55,428 bases of DNA, from NCBI GenBank assembly GCA_002396885.1, contig DGXY01000058.1:1-55428 (forward strand), read 5' to 3'. Shown here piece by piece: positions 16,201 to 25,200 of the stretch. Position numbers and translations under genes: made by a program. The DNA comes from Akkermansiaceae bacterium UBA5020 (lineage in GTDB: Bacteria > Verrucomicrobiota > Verrucomicrobiia > Verrucomicrobiales > DEV007). The notes below the pieces were generated by a model that saw only the letters and a program-made list of their open reading frames with translations, ran no database searches and was not told the origin of the DNA. The first letter of the stretch is position 1. Each line of letters starts with the position of its first letter.

Positions 16201-16657
16201 CGTCGATGGTGTCGTCACAAAGATCCGGATCCGGGCCACCACGATCACGAACTGGGACAAGAAAGAGTTCATCGTGCCGAACAAAGAATTCGTGACCGGT
16301 ACGATCATGAACTGGACCCTTTCCAGCCCCGTCACCCGTCTCGTCTTCCCCGTCGGCGTCGCCTACGGATCGGACATCAACCGGGCCCGCGAGATCCTCC
16401 TCGACATCGCCACGAGTCAGCCCGAGGTGCTCAAGGATCCCGCGCCCGCCGCCGTCTTCGAGCAGTTCGCCGAAAGCAGCCTCAATTTCACCCTGCGCTG
16501 CTTCCTCGGTAGCACAGAGCAGCGTCTCGAGATGACCCACCGCATCAACTCACTCATCTACGAGCGCTTCAGAGCCGCGGAGATCGAGATCCCTTTTCCG
16601 CAGCGCGTCATCCACCTGCGAGGCGACACTGGCGCCGACCCGCCGGCAAAACCCTGA
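13250..16657 (+). CDS. Large MscS-family mechanosensitive channel (MscK/KefA-like)
   Basis: This 1135-residue membrane protein starts with a signal peptide (APLLFLLALLAPPLAAQ, about 11-27). A long coiled-coil periplasmic part rich in Glu, Arg and Leu follows (about 50-470), then several membrane helices between about 515 and 900. The MscS pore and beta domain occupy about 900-1110: FGLQEVVANFVSGLILLFERPIRVGDIVTVGGVDGVVTKI, and FIVPNKEFVTGTIMNW. The length matches MscK-type channels (about 1100 residues). It would open under membrane tension and release solutes during hypo-osmotic shock. The linker around 790-830 is charged and probably cytoplasmic or disordered. No other operon gene is obvious. 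Confidence 0.9.
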   Translation: MSMPRLRALQAPLLFLLALLAPPLAAQTAGPPSSLRESPLTAERIRKSMEEVKTDPSLDDFAKETLGKRYEEALANLEAAAGFVEQGQSLKTGVEQGPNETSTIRKELENRRAGRLPEGADASTDLTANAGPEIIDARLTSERTRISELTRKVRDAETALTELEARPSTNRQRIVAATRELSEAETGFTNWKSLAPANPKERADFAVDQTRIRMLWAELAMLEQESLSFDKRRDLLQARRDLATSDLGFARERATRLETRSGELVSARITEAERLITQLGLQSVSGDPKIQELVKETRDLAQANQALLGRIAAADATKNQAEEDLERLRRESENIRAQIAIGGLEDSFSEIVLDLRRTLPTPQSMRVTLSERRKAISTARLEAFRADRELDALPSPEGQVEELLDLLRSKGVSEDDLAKLRTGLAEFVANRIKLRQDSIDANRRLATLLGEADLVVSETLAEADDLRDYLGERLVWSASAPPIGKNAFTGLRTAFITLFGPEAIREYGRAVVRIHPGKWLLAVILAAVLLFPRRRLRQGLAEAAAQTRRTSSDQIGNTIQALTISLWLALPVPILLLFFGWVFTSDPLSTGTTYALGKGLMGPSALLVVLRFSCILCWPGGVAEAHFRWKRKVLDPLHQGLMGLIFLYLPAHILLAIWWYNGGDLAAFQGPGRLVFIIAMLSLSAILRAFFKSNTGVLALMEKPTSRFLKLRRIWTTFFILLPIALAILAGMGHFLTAVALAYLMQKTGFVVFAAILIYAIITRWAALRGRRMALADALAQREAKRTENSGADPGTKTAAEEVDPSLREEVILPPEDDGPIDWTLVGEQTRHLIRAVVTLAALFGCWLAWSEALPSIKYLDSRDLFAGISISDLIWLGIIGIITGIVFQNLPGLLELGFLRALEVESGVRNAVITLCQYIVIAVGTAIAFQTIGLDWSRFGWVAAALSVGLGFGLQEVVANFVSGLILLFERPIRVGDIVTVGGVDGVVTKIRIRATTITNWDKKEFIVPNKEFVTGTIMNWTLSSPVTRLVFPVGVAYGSDINRAREILLDIATSQPEVLKDPAPAAVFEQFAESSLNFTLRCFLGSTEQRLEMTHRINSLIYERFRAAEIEIPFPQRVIHLRGDTGADPPAKP

Positions 16658-16722
16658 GCGAAGACTTGATCCACGCCAAGTGGACCAGTCGTTCATCCTG
16701 AAATCCGCCGCCGAATCCCTCC

Positions 16723-17064
16723 ATGCAAATCACTGACGCAACCGTAATGATGGCCTTCCAGATCAGGAAGAAGGACACCCTCATCGCCTTCCTGCTCTGG
16801 TGGTTTCTCGGCATCTTCGGGGGCCATCGCTTTTACTGCAACCGTGGCGGATCCGGTGCGGCGATGCTCGCCATCACCCTCGTCTCGTTCCCACTCTGCT
16901 ACGTCTGCATCGGATTTGTGGGACTTTTCGCGATCTTCATCTGGTGGATCGTCGATGCCTTTTGCCTTCCCGGTTGGATCGAACAACACAATCAGGAACT
17001 GATGAACCAGATCGAATACACGAGATCGGTGCATCAACAGAACCTCACCTTGCCGATGCGATGA
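16723..17064 (+). CDS. TM2 domain membrane protein
   Basis: The 113-residue protein has the TM2 signature: a basic IRKKDTLIAFLLWWFLGIFGGHRFYCNR with helix 1, a short turn, helix 2 (AAMLAITLVSFPLCYVCIGFVGLFAIFIWWIVDAFCLPG) and the terminal W-x-x-D motif. TM2 proteins are small inner-membrane proteins of unclear function. A second ATG at 16747 (MMAFQIRKK) is also a plausible start. Confidence 0.85.
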   Translation: MQITDATVMMAFQIRKKDTLIAFLLWWFLGIFGGHRFYCNRGGSGAAMLAITLVSFPLCYVCIGFVGLFAIFIWWIVDAFCLPGWIEQHNQELMNQIEYTRSVHQQNLTLPMR

Positions 17065-17193
17065 GCCTCACCGCCGCCTTTGCCGGGCGGCTTCTCCGCC
17101 CACCGTGTTCGCGGAACAACCCGCCGCCCCCTCCTTGATCGCGCCGTGTCCCGGACTTGCCACCGGTGGGCTCTTTCGGTTTCTCTCAAAAGG

Positions 17194-18552
17194 ATGAATC
17201 GCTTCACCCTTCTGCTCTGTTCCGGCCTTCTCCTGCCCGCCACGCTCTGCGCCGAAGGCTGGAAAGCCGGAGCCGCTTCCGTCGTGATCACACCCTCGGA
17301 GCCGCTCTGGATGGCCGGCTACGGATCGCGCACTGCCCCGGCCGAGGGCAAGGAGACCGATCTCCACGCCAAAGCCCTCGTCCTCGAGGATGCTTCGGGG
17401 AAACGCGGCCTCATCCTCACCCTCGATCTCGTCGGAATCGACCGCGGTTTCGCCACGCGCGTGACCGAAACCCTCGCAAAACAACATCAACTGCCGCGCG
17501 AGGCGATCGCGATCTGCACCTCGCACACCCACAGCGGTCCCGTCGTCGCCGGGAATCTCGCTCCTCTCCACTATCAGCGTCTGTCCGTCGAAGAGCAGGG
17601 AAAGCTAGACGCCTATGCCGACGAACTCCTCGGCAAGATCGGCGCCCTTTCGACCGAAGCTCTCGGCAAGCTGGCGCCCGCCCGCGTGCAATGGGGCAAC
17701 GGCAAATGCACCTTCGCGGTGAACCGCCGCGAGAACAAGGAGCCCGAGGTGCCTGACAAACGCACCAAAGGCCTTCTTGCCGGTCCCAGCGACCATGACG
17801 TGCCCGTCCTTTCCGTGCGTGACCCGGAAGGGACGCTTCAAGCCGTGCTCTTCGGCTACGCGTGCCACGCCACCGTGCTTTCGGGGCAGACCTGGAATGC
17901 CGACTACCCCGGCTATGCCCAGATCGAATTGGAAAAGAAATTTCCCGGAGCCGTTGCCCTTTTCTGGGCCGGTTGCGGGGGCGACCAAAATCCGGTGCCT
18001 CGTCGTGAACTGCCTCTCGCCCAGGCCTACGGAGCCGATCTCGCTGCCCGCGTCGGCGACGTCCTCCGCGCCACGATGCCCGAGCTCGCACCCGATCTAG
18101 AGTATGCCTACCGCGAGATCGAGGCCCCGCTCGACGTCCTTCCCACCGCGGATGAAATCAAGGCAAACGAGAAGTCCACGAACCGCTTCGAGGTCGCCCG
18201 AGCCAAATACCTCCTCCGCCAGATCGAGGAAAAAGGCGGCCTCGCCGGCGCCTATCCCTACCCCGTCGGGATCTGGACCCTCGGTAGAGAGATCGACTTC
18301 GTCTTTCTCGGCGGCGAAGTCGTCGTGGACTACGCCCTGCGCCTGAAGCGCGAGCGACGCGGCCCCAAGACCTGGGTTGCGGCCTACAGCAACGACGTCA
18401 TGGCCTACATCCCGAGCCTTCGGGTATTGAAGGAAGGAGGCTACGAAGGGGGAGGATCGAACGTCTACTACGGACTCCCCACACTCTGGCACGAAACCAT
18501 CGAGGAGGTCATCGTGAAAGCGGTGCACGAGACGATGACGGCAAAACCCTGA
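17194..18552 (+). CDS. Secreted neutral/alkaline ceramidase-like hydrolase
   Basis: The 452-residue protein has a signal peptide (MNRFTLLLCSGLLLPATLCA). It shows the N-terminal domain pattern of neutral/alkaline non-lysosomal ceramidases: VVITPSEPLWMAGYGSR, ICTSHTHSGPVVAGN (H111-T-H113), FGYACHATVLSG, YPGYAQIELEKKFPG and FWAGCGGDQNP. In PVC bacteria such proteins are abundant and often lack the second ceramidase domain, as here, so ceramide need not be the substrate; other amides are possible. ATG 17194 follows AAAGGA-like purines and begins the signal peptide, so the upstream ATG at 17080 is rejected. Confidence 0.85.
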   Translation: MNRFTLLLCSGLLLPATLCAEGWKAGAASVVITPSEPLWMAGYGSRTAPAEGKETDLHAKALVLEDASGKRGLILTLDLVGIDRGFATRVTETLAKQHQLPREAIAICTSHTHSGPVVAGNLAPLHYQRLSVEEQGKLDAYADELLGKIGALSTEALGKLAPARVQWGNGKCTFAVNRRENKEPEVPDKRTKGLLAGPSDHDVPVLSVRDPEGTLQAVLFGYACHATVLSGQTWNADYPGYAQIELEKKFPGAVALFWAGCGGDQNPVPRRELPLAQAYGADLAARVGDVLRATMPELAPDLEYAYREIEAPLDVLPTADEIKANEKSTNRFEVARAKYLLRQIEEKGGLAGAYPYPVGIWTLGREIDFVFLGGEVVVDYALRLKRERRGPKTWVAAYSNDVMAYIPSLRVLKEGGYEGGGSNVYYGLPTLWHETIEEVIVKAVHETMTAKP

Positions 18553-18594
18553 CAAAACCCTTTTGCCTCAGTCGAAACAACTTTCCCGTTCCGA

Positions 18595-18712
18595 TATCCG
18601 TGTCCATCTGTGTTCCATCCGTGGAAATCCGTGTTCAATAACCAAGATGACCAAACAAGGACAGACACAGATGGCCACAGATCCGCTACGCTCCCACCGA
18701 TGAACACGGATA
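18595..18712. repeat. Inverted PVC-type intergenic repeat (TATCCGTGT..CATC family)
   Basis: The left arm begins TATCCGTGTCCATC at 18595, with further CATCTGTG/CATCCGTGG units up to about 18640. The right arm, ending GATGAACACGGATA at 18699-18712, is its near reverse complement, with CACAGATGGCCACAGAT between. Strings of this kind recur between genes in many Verrucomicrobia. The right arm contains the ATG used for the next gene, whose first residues (MNTD) are encoded by the repeat. Confidence 0.65.
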
Positions 18713-19758
18713 GGCTTAGACTGGTCGTAGTCTCATTGGCTTGCAGCTTCGCGTTCTCCCTCCCCGCGGCCGATCCCATTCCCGTCCCGGGCTACCCGGC
18801 CGGGGTGCGGGTCGTGCACTACCCGGTAGCCGAAGACCGGAGCGAGCAACCCACCCTCTTCTGGGCGCCGGACCTTCCCGATGGGAAACGCGCACCGCTT
18901 CTCGTCGCTCTCCATACCTGGTCGGGCGATTACCTCCAAGCCGGAGGTGAGGTGAAGTATGCCGAATGGTGCCAGCAAAACGGCTGGATCTTCGTCCACC
19001 CGAATTTCCGCGGACCCAATCGCACGCCCCAAGCCCTCGGCTCCGATCTCATGGTCGCCGACATCCGCGCCGTGGTCGCGTGGGCGAAGGAGAACGCTCC
19101 CGTCGACGAGACCCGCATCTATGCGATCGGCGTCTCAGGCGGTGGTCACGCCACCCAACTCCTCGCCGGGCGCACACCCGAAATCTGGGCGGGAATTTCC
19201 TCCTGGTGTGGCATCGCCGACATCGCCGCCTGGCACTCCGAGACGACGGCGGCGGGACGCCTCAACTACGCTTGCCACATCGTCGGCGCGATCGGTGGAC
19301 TGCCCGACGCCACCGAGTCCACCAAGGCCGAGGCCAAACACCGATCGCCCCTCACCTGGCTCGAAAATGCGGGACCGGTGCCACTTGATCTCAATCACGG
19401 GATCACCGATGGCCGCAGTGGCAGCGTGCCCTTTTCCCATTCGTTGCGTGCCTTCAATGCCGTGGTGCCGCCATCCGCGCGGATTCCGGAGACCGACATC
19501 GCCACATGGTATCACGAGCCGGCGACCTTGCCGCGCGATCCGGATCTGAGCGACGCCCTCTACGGAGCCAATCCTCCCCTCTTCCGCAAAACGCACGGCA
19601 ACACCCGCGTGACGATCTTCGAAGGCGGACACGAGATCCTGCACGAGGCCGCCCTCAACTGGCTCGCCGCCCAGCGCAAGGGACAGCCCGCGAATTGGAA
19701 CCCTACCAAAACCGCCACCCTGAGGGCCACCGCGGCCGAACGTGAGAGTGGCAAATGA
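18700..19758 (+). CDS. Secreted alpha/beta hydrolase (prolyl-oligopeptidase/esterase-like)
   Basis: The 352-residue protein has a signal peptide (LRLVVVSLACSFAFSLPAA, about 6-25) and an alpha/beta-hydrolase core: LVALHTWSGD, the oxyanion-side segment WIFVHPNFRGPNRTP, the nucleophile elbow GVSGGG (S146) and a terminal FEGGHEILHEAALNW with the likely catalytic His. It is probably an esterase or peptidase acting on exported substrates. ATG 18700 lies in the right arm of an inverted repeat, so the present start may have been recruited by repeat insertion; no other start leaves the signal peptide intact. It lies 29 bp upstream of the isochorismatase-ThuA gene. Confidence 0.8.
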   Translation: MNTDRLRLVVVSLACSFAFSLPAADPIPVPGYPAGVRVVHYPVAEDRSEQPTLFWAPDLPDGKRAPLLVALHTWSGDYLQAGGEVKYAEWCQQNGWIFVHPNFRGPNRTPQALGSDLMVADIRAVVAWAKENAPVDETRIYAIGVSGGGHATQLLAGRTPEIWAGISSWCGIADIAAWHSETTAAGRLNYACHIVGAIGGLPDATESTKAEAKHRSPLTWLENAGPVPLDLNHGITDGRSGSVPFSHSLRAFNAVVPPSARIPETDIATWYHEPATLPRDPDLSDALYGANPPLFRKTHGNTRVTIFEGGHEILHEAALNWLAAQRKGQPANWNPTKTATLRATAAERESGK

Positions 19759-19787
19759 TCCTGACATTGACACGAACCTTTTGACTC

Positions 19788-21353
19788 ATGCATCCGCCCC
19801 TCTTGCTTCGCGCTCTTCTCCTCGCCGCCTTCCTTATGACTCCGGCCTTCGTGAAAGCGGAGTCCTTCTTCCTGAAAATGCGCTCGCAGAAGGAGGTCGC
19901 AGCGGGCGCCAAGCGCTATCACACGATCACGAAACGCGCCGAGTGGGACGCCTCGCGCACCGCCGTCATCATCTGCGACATGTGGGACGACCATTACTGC
20001 CGCAACTCCGCGCGCCGCGTCGCCGAGATGGCCCCGCGCATGAACGAGGTCGTGGCGAAAGCTCGCGCCGCCGGGGCGCTCATCATCCACTGCCCGAGCG
20101 GATGCATGAATTTTTATGCCGGAACTCCGCAGCGTCTCCTTGCCCAATCCGCTCCCAAGCTCGGCACGACGCTTCCGCTCGAAGGCTGGTGCCACCTCGA
20201 CTCGACCCGGGAGGACGAGATGCCGGTGAAGATTGACCAGCCCTGCGACGACACCGAACCGCTCCGCCCGAGGGTGCGCTTCTACAACCGCCAGATCGAG
20301 ACCCTCGAGATCGCGCCGGAGGACGCCGTCGCGGAAATGTATGAGCCCTTTTTCCTCATGAAATCGCGCGGCATCGAGAACGTCCTCGTGATGGGTGTCC
20401 ATACCAACTTCTGCGTGCTCGGACGTCCTTTCGGGATCCGGCAACTCGTGCGCCAGGGAATGAACGTCGCCCTCGTCCGCGACCTCACCGACTCGATGTA
20501 CAATCCGTCCGAACCACCCTTCGTGAACCACTTCACCGGAAACGATCTGATCCTTTCCCACGTCGAGCGCCACTGGTGTCCCACCGTGACCAGCGGCGAG
20601 ATCCTCGGCGACGAGACAACGTTTCGATTCCCCGAAGATGAACGCCCACACCTCGTCATCGTCACGGCGGAGGATGAATACCAGACCGAGGAGACCCTCC
20701 CCGCCTTCGCCCTTGCCGAACTCGGACGCGCCTTCAAGATCAGCGTGGTCTACGGCGACGCCGAGGTGCGAGAGACCTTGCCGGGAGTCGAGGTCGTCAA
20801 ACACGCTGACGTCCTCCTTCTCTCCGTGCGACGCCGCAACCTGCCACCGGAGCAACTCGATCTCTTCCGCGCCCACCTCGACGCCGGAAAACCGCTCGTC
20901 GCGATCCGCACCGCGAGCCATCCTTTCCACCAGCGCGACAAGGCCCCGGGACCGGGCCTTGATGAATGGCGCGACTTCGATGCGAGCGTGCTCGGAGGCA
21001 ACTACACCGGTCACCACGGCAACGAGATCAGGACCTTTGCCAAGGTCGCCGAGGGAGCTTCCGCCCACCCTATCCTTGCGCGCATCGCGCCGGAGGAATT
21101 CGCGACCTTCGGATCACTCTATCAAAACACCCCTTTGCCGGCGGGCGTAGAGATTCTGATGACCGGTCGCGCCGAAGGCATCGCCCAGCCTGAACCCGTC
21201 GCCTGGGTCCGCACCTCCCCCGGAGGCGGGCGGGTCTTTTACACCTCCCTCGGCCATCGCGGTGACTTCGAGGTGCCCGCCTTCCGGGCGCTCCTGCGCA
21301 ATGCGGTCCACTGGGCGGGCGGCGTCCCCTTGCTTGTCGAGCCAAAGCCGTGA
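19788..21353 (+). CDS. Secreted isochorismatase-like hydrolase fused to a ThuA-like domain
   Basis: This 521-residue protein has a signal peptide (LLLRALLLAAFLMTPAFVKA). An isochorismatase/cysteine-hydrolase domain follows at about 45-275: D64 in VIICDMWDDH and the catalytic C209 in GVHTNFCVLGRPF. A ThuA-like, glutamine-amidotransferase-fold domain occupies about 285-515: LVIVTAEDEYQTEETLPAFA, FRAHLDAGKPLVAIRTASHPF and GRVFYTSLGHRGDF. Both domains are common as separate secreted PVC proteins; the fusion suggests they act in one pathway. The middle Lys of the isochorismatase triad is not evident, so activity may differ. It is probably co-transcribed with the hydrolase upstream. Confidence 0.82.
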   Translation: MHPPLLLRALLLAAFLMTPAFVKAESFFLKMRSQKEVAAGAKRYHTITKRAEWDASRTAVIICDMWDDHYCRNSARRVAEMAPRMNEVVAKARAAGALIIHCPSGCMNFYAGTPQRLLAQSAPKLGTTLPLEGWCHLDSTREDEMPVKIDQPCDDTEPLRPRVRFYNRQIETLEIAPEDAVAEMYEPFFLMKSRGIENVLVMGVHTNFCVLGRPFGIRQLVRQGMNVALVRDLTDSMYNPSEPPFVNHFTGNDLILSHVERHWCPTVTSGEILGDETTFRFPEDERPHLVIVTAEDEYQTEETLPAFALAELGRAFKISVVYGDAEVRETLPGVEVVKHADVLLLSVRRRNLPPEQLDLFRAHLDAGKPLVAIRTASHPFHQRDKAPGPGLDEWRDFDASVLGGNYTGHHGNEIRTFAKVAEGASAHPILARIAPEEFATFGSLYQNTPLPAGVEILMTGRAEGIAQPEPVAWVRTSPGGGRVFYTSLGHRGDFEVPAFRALLRNAVHWAGGVPLLVEPKP

Positions 21354-21473
21354 CACCCCGGGAGAGAGCGACAACGCACTTTCTGACAATCGGTGCGCGG
21401 GATCTTCGCAAGCGATGCACGGGTGGAGAAATTCCACCTCGACCGCCCGGTCATATCGGAAGATGCTTTTCCC

Positions 21474-21725
21474 ATGCCCATAGCCCATCACCCCCTGATC
21501 AACGAATTCCCCGATCAACGCGATGCCATTCACGCCCTCAAGGAGGAAAGCACGCACTTCCAAAAGCTGATGGACTCCTACGAGGGACTCGACAAGGAGA
21601 TCTTCCGCATGGAGGAAGGGATCGAAACCCCGTCCGACGAGACCCTCACCGACCTCAAAAAAAGGCGCCTCGACCTCAAAGACGAGATCGCCGGAATGCT
21701 CCGCGAGGCTGAGACCTCGGCATGA
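21474..21725 (+). CDS. YdcH-family (DUF465) small helical protein
   Basis: The 83-residue protein matches the YdcH pattern: HHPLINEFPDQRDAIHALKEESTHFQKLMDSYEGLDKEIFRMEEG and ETLTDLKKRRLDLKDEIAGML, forming an antiparallel helical hairpin. Function is unknown; the family is widespread and often listed as stress-related. ATG 21474 begins the conserved MPIAHHPL; the frame is open upstream but not family-like. It is followed closely by a tiny membrane protein and DksA. Confidence 0.85.
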   Translation: MPIAHHPLINEFPDQRDAIHALKEESTHFQKLMDSYEGLDKEIFRMEEGIETPSDETLTDLKKRRLDLKDEIAGMLREAETSA

Positions 21726-21743
21726 AACTCCTTTATAACAAAA

Positions 21744-21872
21744 ATGAACGAGGATCCCAACGAGCGCTTTGAGTTGAAGGAACGTTTCGTCTGGAAGTGG
21801 CATCCCCACGGATGGCTTACCGCCCTACTCGTCATCATTGTCGTTCTCCTCTTCCGCGCGTTCGCCCGATGA
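21744..21872 (+). CDS. 42-residue single-pass membrane protein
   Basis: This short frame starts MNEDPNERFELKERFVW. It then has a hydrophobic helix (GWLTALLVIIVVLLFRAFA, about 23-41) and ends in Arg. The pattern of a charged N-terminus, one membrane helix and codons mostly ending in G/C looks real. Its stop overlaps the dksA-like start by ATGA (21869-21872), and it starts 18 bp after the YdcH stop. Function is unknown. Confidence 0.65.
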   Translation: MNEDPNERFELKERFVWKWHPHGWLTALLVIIVVLLFRAFAR

Positions 21873-22216
21873 ATACCGATCAACTGAGCCGCTCCCGGGC
21901 CAAGCTCGAAGCCCAGCTCGCCGAACTCAAGTCGGCGACGCGCGAGCATGAGAGGCAACTAGACGACAGCCGCTCCACCGACGATTTCACCGGCCCCGAT
22001 CGCGCCTCCGATCTCGAGACTCTCGAGGTCGCTGCCAAGGTCGCGACGAGCGAACGAAGGCTCGTCGAGAAGATTCATAGCGCCTTGGAGCGGATCGATC
22101 TCGGCACCTATGGACTCTGCGAAGCCTGCGGCGCGCCCATCCCCGCCGCCCGGCTTGAAGCCAAACCCAGCGTCTCACTCTGCCTGCGGTGTCAGGAAGC
22201 GCACGAGACAAGGTGA
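21869..22216 (+). CDS. DksA/TraR-family zinc-finger protein
   Basis: The 115-residue protein has an N-terminal coiled coil (LSRSRAKLEAQLAELKSATREHERQLDD ... SERRLVEKIHSALERI) and a C-terminal four-cysteine zinc finger, CEACGAPIPAARLEAKPSVSLCLRC. This is the DksA/TraR layout; such proteins bind the RNA polymerase secondary channel and act with ppGpp. The coiled-coil tip has acidic residues (DDFTGPDRASD), as DksA-type proteins require. It ends 52 bp before the convergent dehydrogenase gene. Confidence 0.88.
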   Translation: MNTDQLSRSRAKLEAQLAELKSATREHERQLDDSRSTDDFTGPDRASDLETLEVAAKVATSERRLVEKIHSALERIDLGTYGLCEACGAPIPAARLEAKPSVSLCLRCQEAHETR

Positions 22217-22238
22217 GCTCCGGGCCGCGCGCAGAAGG

Positions 22239-22257
22239 GGCTTCGGCTGAAGCCGAA
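22239..22257. terminator. Candidate hairpin between convergent genes
   Basis: GGCTTC-GGCT-GAAGCC (22239-22254) can fold into a 6-bp stem; the shifted pairing TTCGGCT/AGCCGAA ends at 22257. It lies between the convergent dksA-like gene and the dehydrogenase gene. It lacks a clear T-run, so terminator function is only likely from its position. Confidence 0.4.
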
Positions 22258-22268
22258 ACCCTCTTGGG

Positions 22269-25200
22269 TCACTTGAAGGGATGTTCCTTCAGCAGCTCTT
22301 CGGTGGTGTAGAGCATGAGACGCCCGGGCTGGGAATCACGGACTTTCTTGACCTGAACGGCGGAGACGGGATCGGCCTGGTTGCCAAAGCTGTTTCGCAC
22401 GAAGGTCAGCACGTTCGCGATCTCCTCATCCTTGAGCATGCCGCCGAAAGGCGTCATCGGGACGAGGCCGTCGTATTTCTTCCCGTTCACCTCGAGCGGC
22501 CCCATGAGACCGTAGAGTGTGATCTTGATAAGCCGTTCGGCATCCTCGGTGACCCAGAGGCTCTTCTCGATCGAAGGGAAAGCCGGATCGAGGCCCTTGC
22601 CGTTCGGCTGGTGACAGGTGACGCAGTGCCCTTCGCGGAAGTAGATCTCCTGACCGGCGAGGTATTGCTTCTTCGCGTCGGCACTGAGATGGGAAGGCGC
22701 GGGCAGGACCGGGTGCTCGGTGAAGGCCTTCTCGGCGACACCGGCGAGACGATCCTTCGCAGTCTGGACGGCGTTCTTGCTCCACTCATCCGTGGGCAGG
22801 GCCGCAGCGACCTCAACGATCTTCCTCGCGGCGGTTTTGTCAGGAATCCACGAAGCGGCGACGGTGGCCTCGAGGCGGACGCGGCCTTCCGGATCGGAGG
22901 CAGCCTTCTCGAGAAGGGCGGCGTGATCGGCGAGGCGGTGATGATTGTAACGCACCACACGCACGGCGGCGGAACGCACGCGGAAGTCGGGCGAGACGAG
23001 GAGTTCGCGCAGGAGCGTCTCATCGACGGCGTTCATCCCCCAGCTCACCCAGAGGGCTTCGAGACGGCGGTGCTCGTAGTCGGGATCAGCCTTGTCGAGG
23101 CCGGCGACCCAGGTCTTCACCGCAGGCAGCACTTCCTCGTTAGGATAGGCCCGCAAGGCGCGGCGGCTGCGGTAACGGGTACGGTATTCCGGCAGCTTGA
23201 GATTCTCGAGCAGTTCGGAAATCGAAGCACCGGCGACTTTGGCGGGTTCGACGAGCGGACGCGAGGGATAGGTGATCCGGTAAATGCGGCCGTGGACATG
23301 GTCGCGGAGAGGATCACGGGCGTTGTGCTGCATGTGACCGATGAGGACGTTGTGCCAGTCGATCACGTAGAGCGAGCCATCGGGAGCGAACTCGAGATCG
23401 ACGGGACGGAAATTCCCATCGGTCGATTTGAGGAGATCATGACGGAAGGTCGTCTTGTAACCGGTGCCTGCGTCCTCGATCTGGTGCTGCTTGATACCGA
23501 GGAAACCGATCGCATTGCAGAGAACGATGTCGCCCTGGACCTCATCGGGGAAATGGCGCGAGGAGACGATCTCGAGTCCCGAGGTGGGCCGCACGCTCTG
23601 GCCCTTGGGAACGAGGTCAGGCGTCGAGGGCGTCTTGCTGCCATAGGTGGACTTCACCGAGACCGGCAGCATCCAATTCATGCTCGGACCGGAGGTATGG
23701 AGGAAGAAATCCTGCCCCCACTTGTCGAAGACCGCGCCCCAGGGATTGGGGATTGATAGCTGGGCGGTGCGCTCGAGCTGCATCCGCTGCGGGCTGAAAC
23801 GGTAGAAACCGCCATCGACGGCGCGGACTGGTCCGTAGGGCGTCTCGACGTTGGTGTGGAGGAAGACACCCTCACACAACACGAAAGCACCCGAGGGATC
23901 GGCGGCGTAGGCACTGATGGCGTGGTGGGTGTCGTGCGTATCGAAGCCGCCGAGGACGATCTCGTGCGTATCGGCCTTGTCGTCCCCATTGGTGTCGCGG
24001 AGGAGCACGAGATTCGGCTCTTGCGAAATATAGACGCCCTCGGGAGCGAATTCGAAGCCGATCGGCAGGTGGAGCTTGTCGGCGAAGACCGTTTCCTTGT
24101 CAGCCTTGCCGTCGCCATCGGTGTCCTCGTAGATGAGGAGCTTGTCATCGGGCAGCGGATCGCCGGGGCGGTAGTGCGGGTAGGTCGGCATCGTCGCGAC
24201 CCAGAGGCGCCCCTCGTCATCGAAGGAGATCTGCATCGGATTGGCGAGATTCGGAAATTCCTTCTCCGAGGCGAAGAGCTTCACCTCGTAGCCATCCGGC
24301 ACGGTGAGGGATTTCTCGGCGGCCTCGCCGTAGAGGTACTCGGTGCTGCCGTTCTTCACGCTCGGCTGGTAGTTCGTCGGCACGGGCGGGAGCGGGTGGG
24401 TCTTCGAGTCATCGACGACGAGATCGCTCTTCTTTCCGGTGACGACGTCACGGATGAGCTGGTCGCGCAGGTCGGCCATCTCGCGAATTTTTTTGACTTC
24501 GTCAGGATAGTTCTGCGGGCCGAAGGGATTGTAGCGCTGTCCGTGAGTGTGGACGCCGTTGAGGATGTTGTAGTCGTTGTTCCAGAACCAGTCCTTCTGC
24601 TTCACCGCCCCGTGGACCAGCTCGGGATCGGCCTTGGATTTCCGGGGAGTTTCTCCGAAGAGCCCGTTCGCGAGGATCTCGGCGAGCTGGCGATAACCGA
24701 CCTCGGTCGGGATGAAACCACCCGTGGTGAAGGGCTCGTTGGTCTTCCCGTAGAGCGCCTTGGTCGGGTGGAACAAATCGATGTAGGTGAGCGCGTGCTT
24801 TTTCGCGACCGCCTCCATCGCCGCCGCGTAGAGGGCGAGATTCGCGTTTTCCTTCTCCCCTTTGGGCAGGTCGCGATCACCGCTCTGATCCTCGTAGGCG
24901 ATCGGCGAGACGAGGACGAGACGCGGGGCTTCCTTGCCGTTGTAGGCCTTCGAAAGGGTATGCGTCACAAAAGCCTCGAGCTCAGCCTGATAGTTTGCGA
25001 CGGCATCGGCTCCGTCGAAGGACTCATTGTAGCCGAAGAAGGCGACGACGGTGTCGGCTTTGAGGTGGTGGAGCCACTGGTCGGGAGTCGGGAAGAAGCC
25101 CTTGCCGTTGTGAATGGTTTTGTCAGGGTGGAATTTTTCGGCGCCGGGGAAGGCCCACTGCGAAACGCGTGAGGGATGGGGGCGGAAGCCCGGCGTGTCA

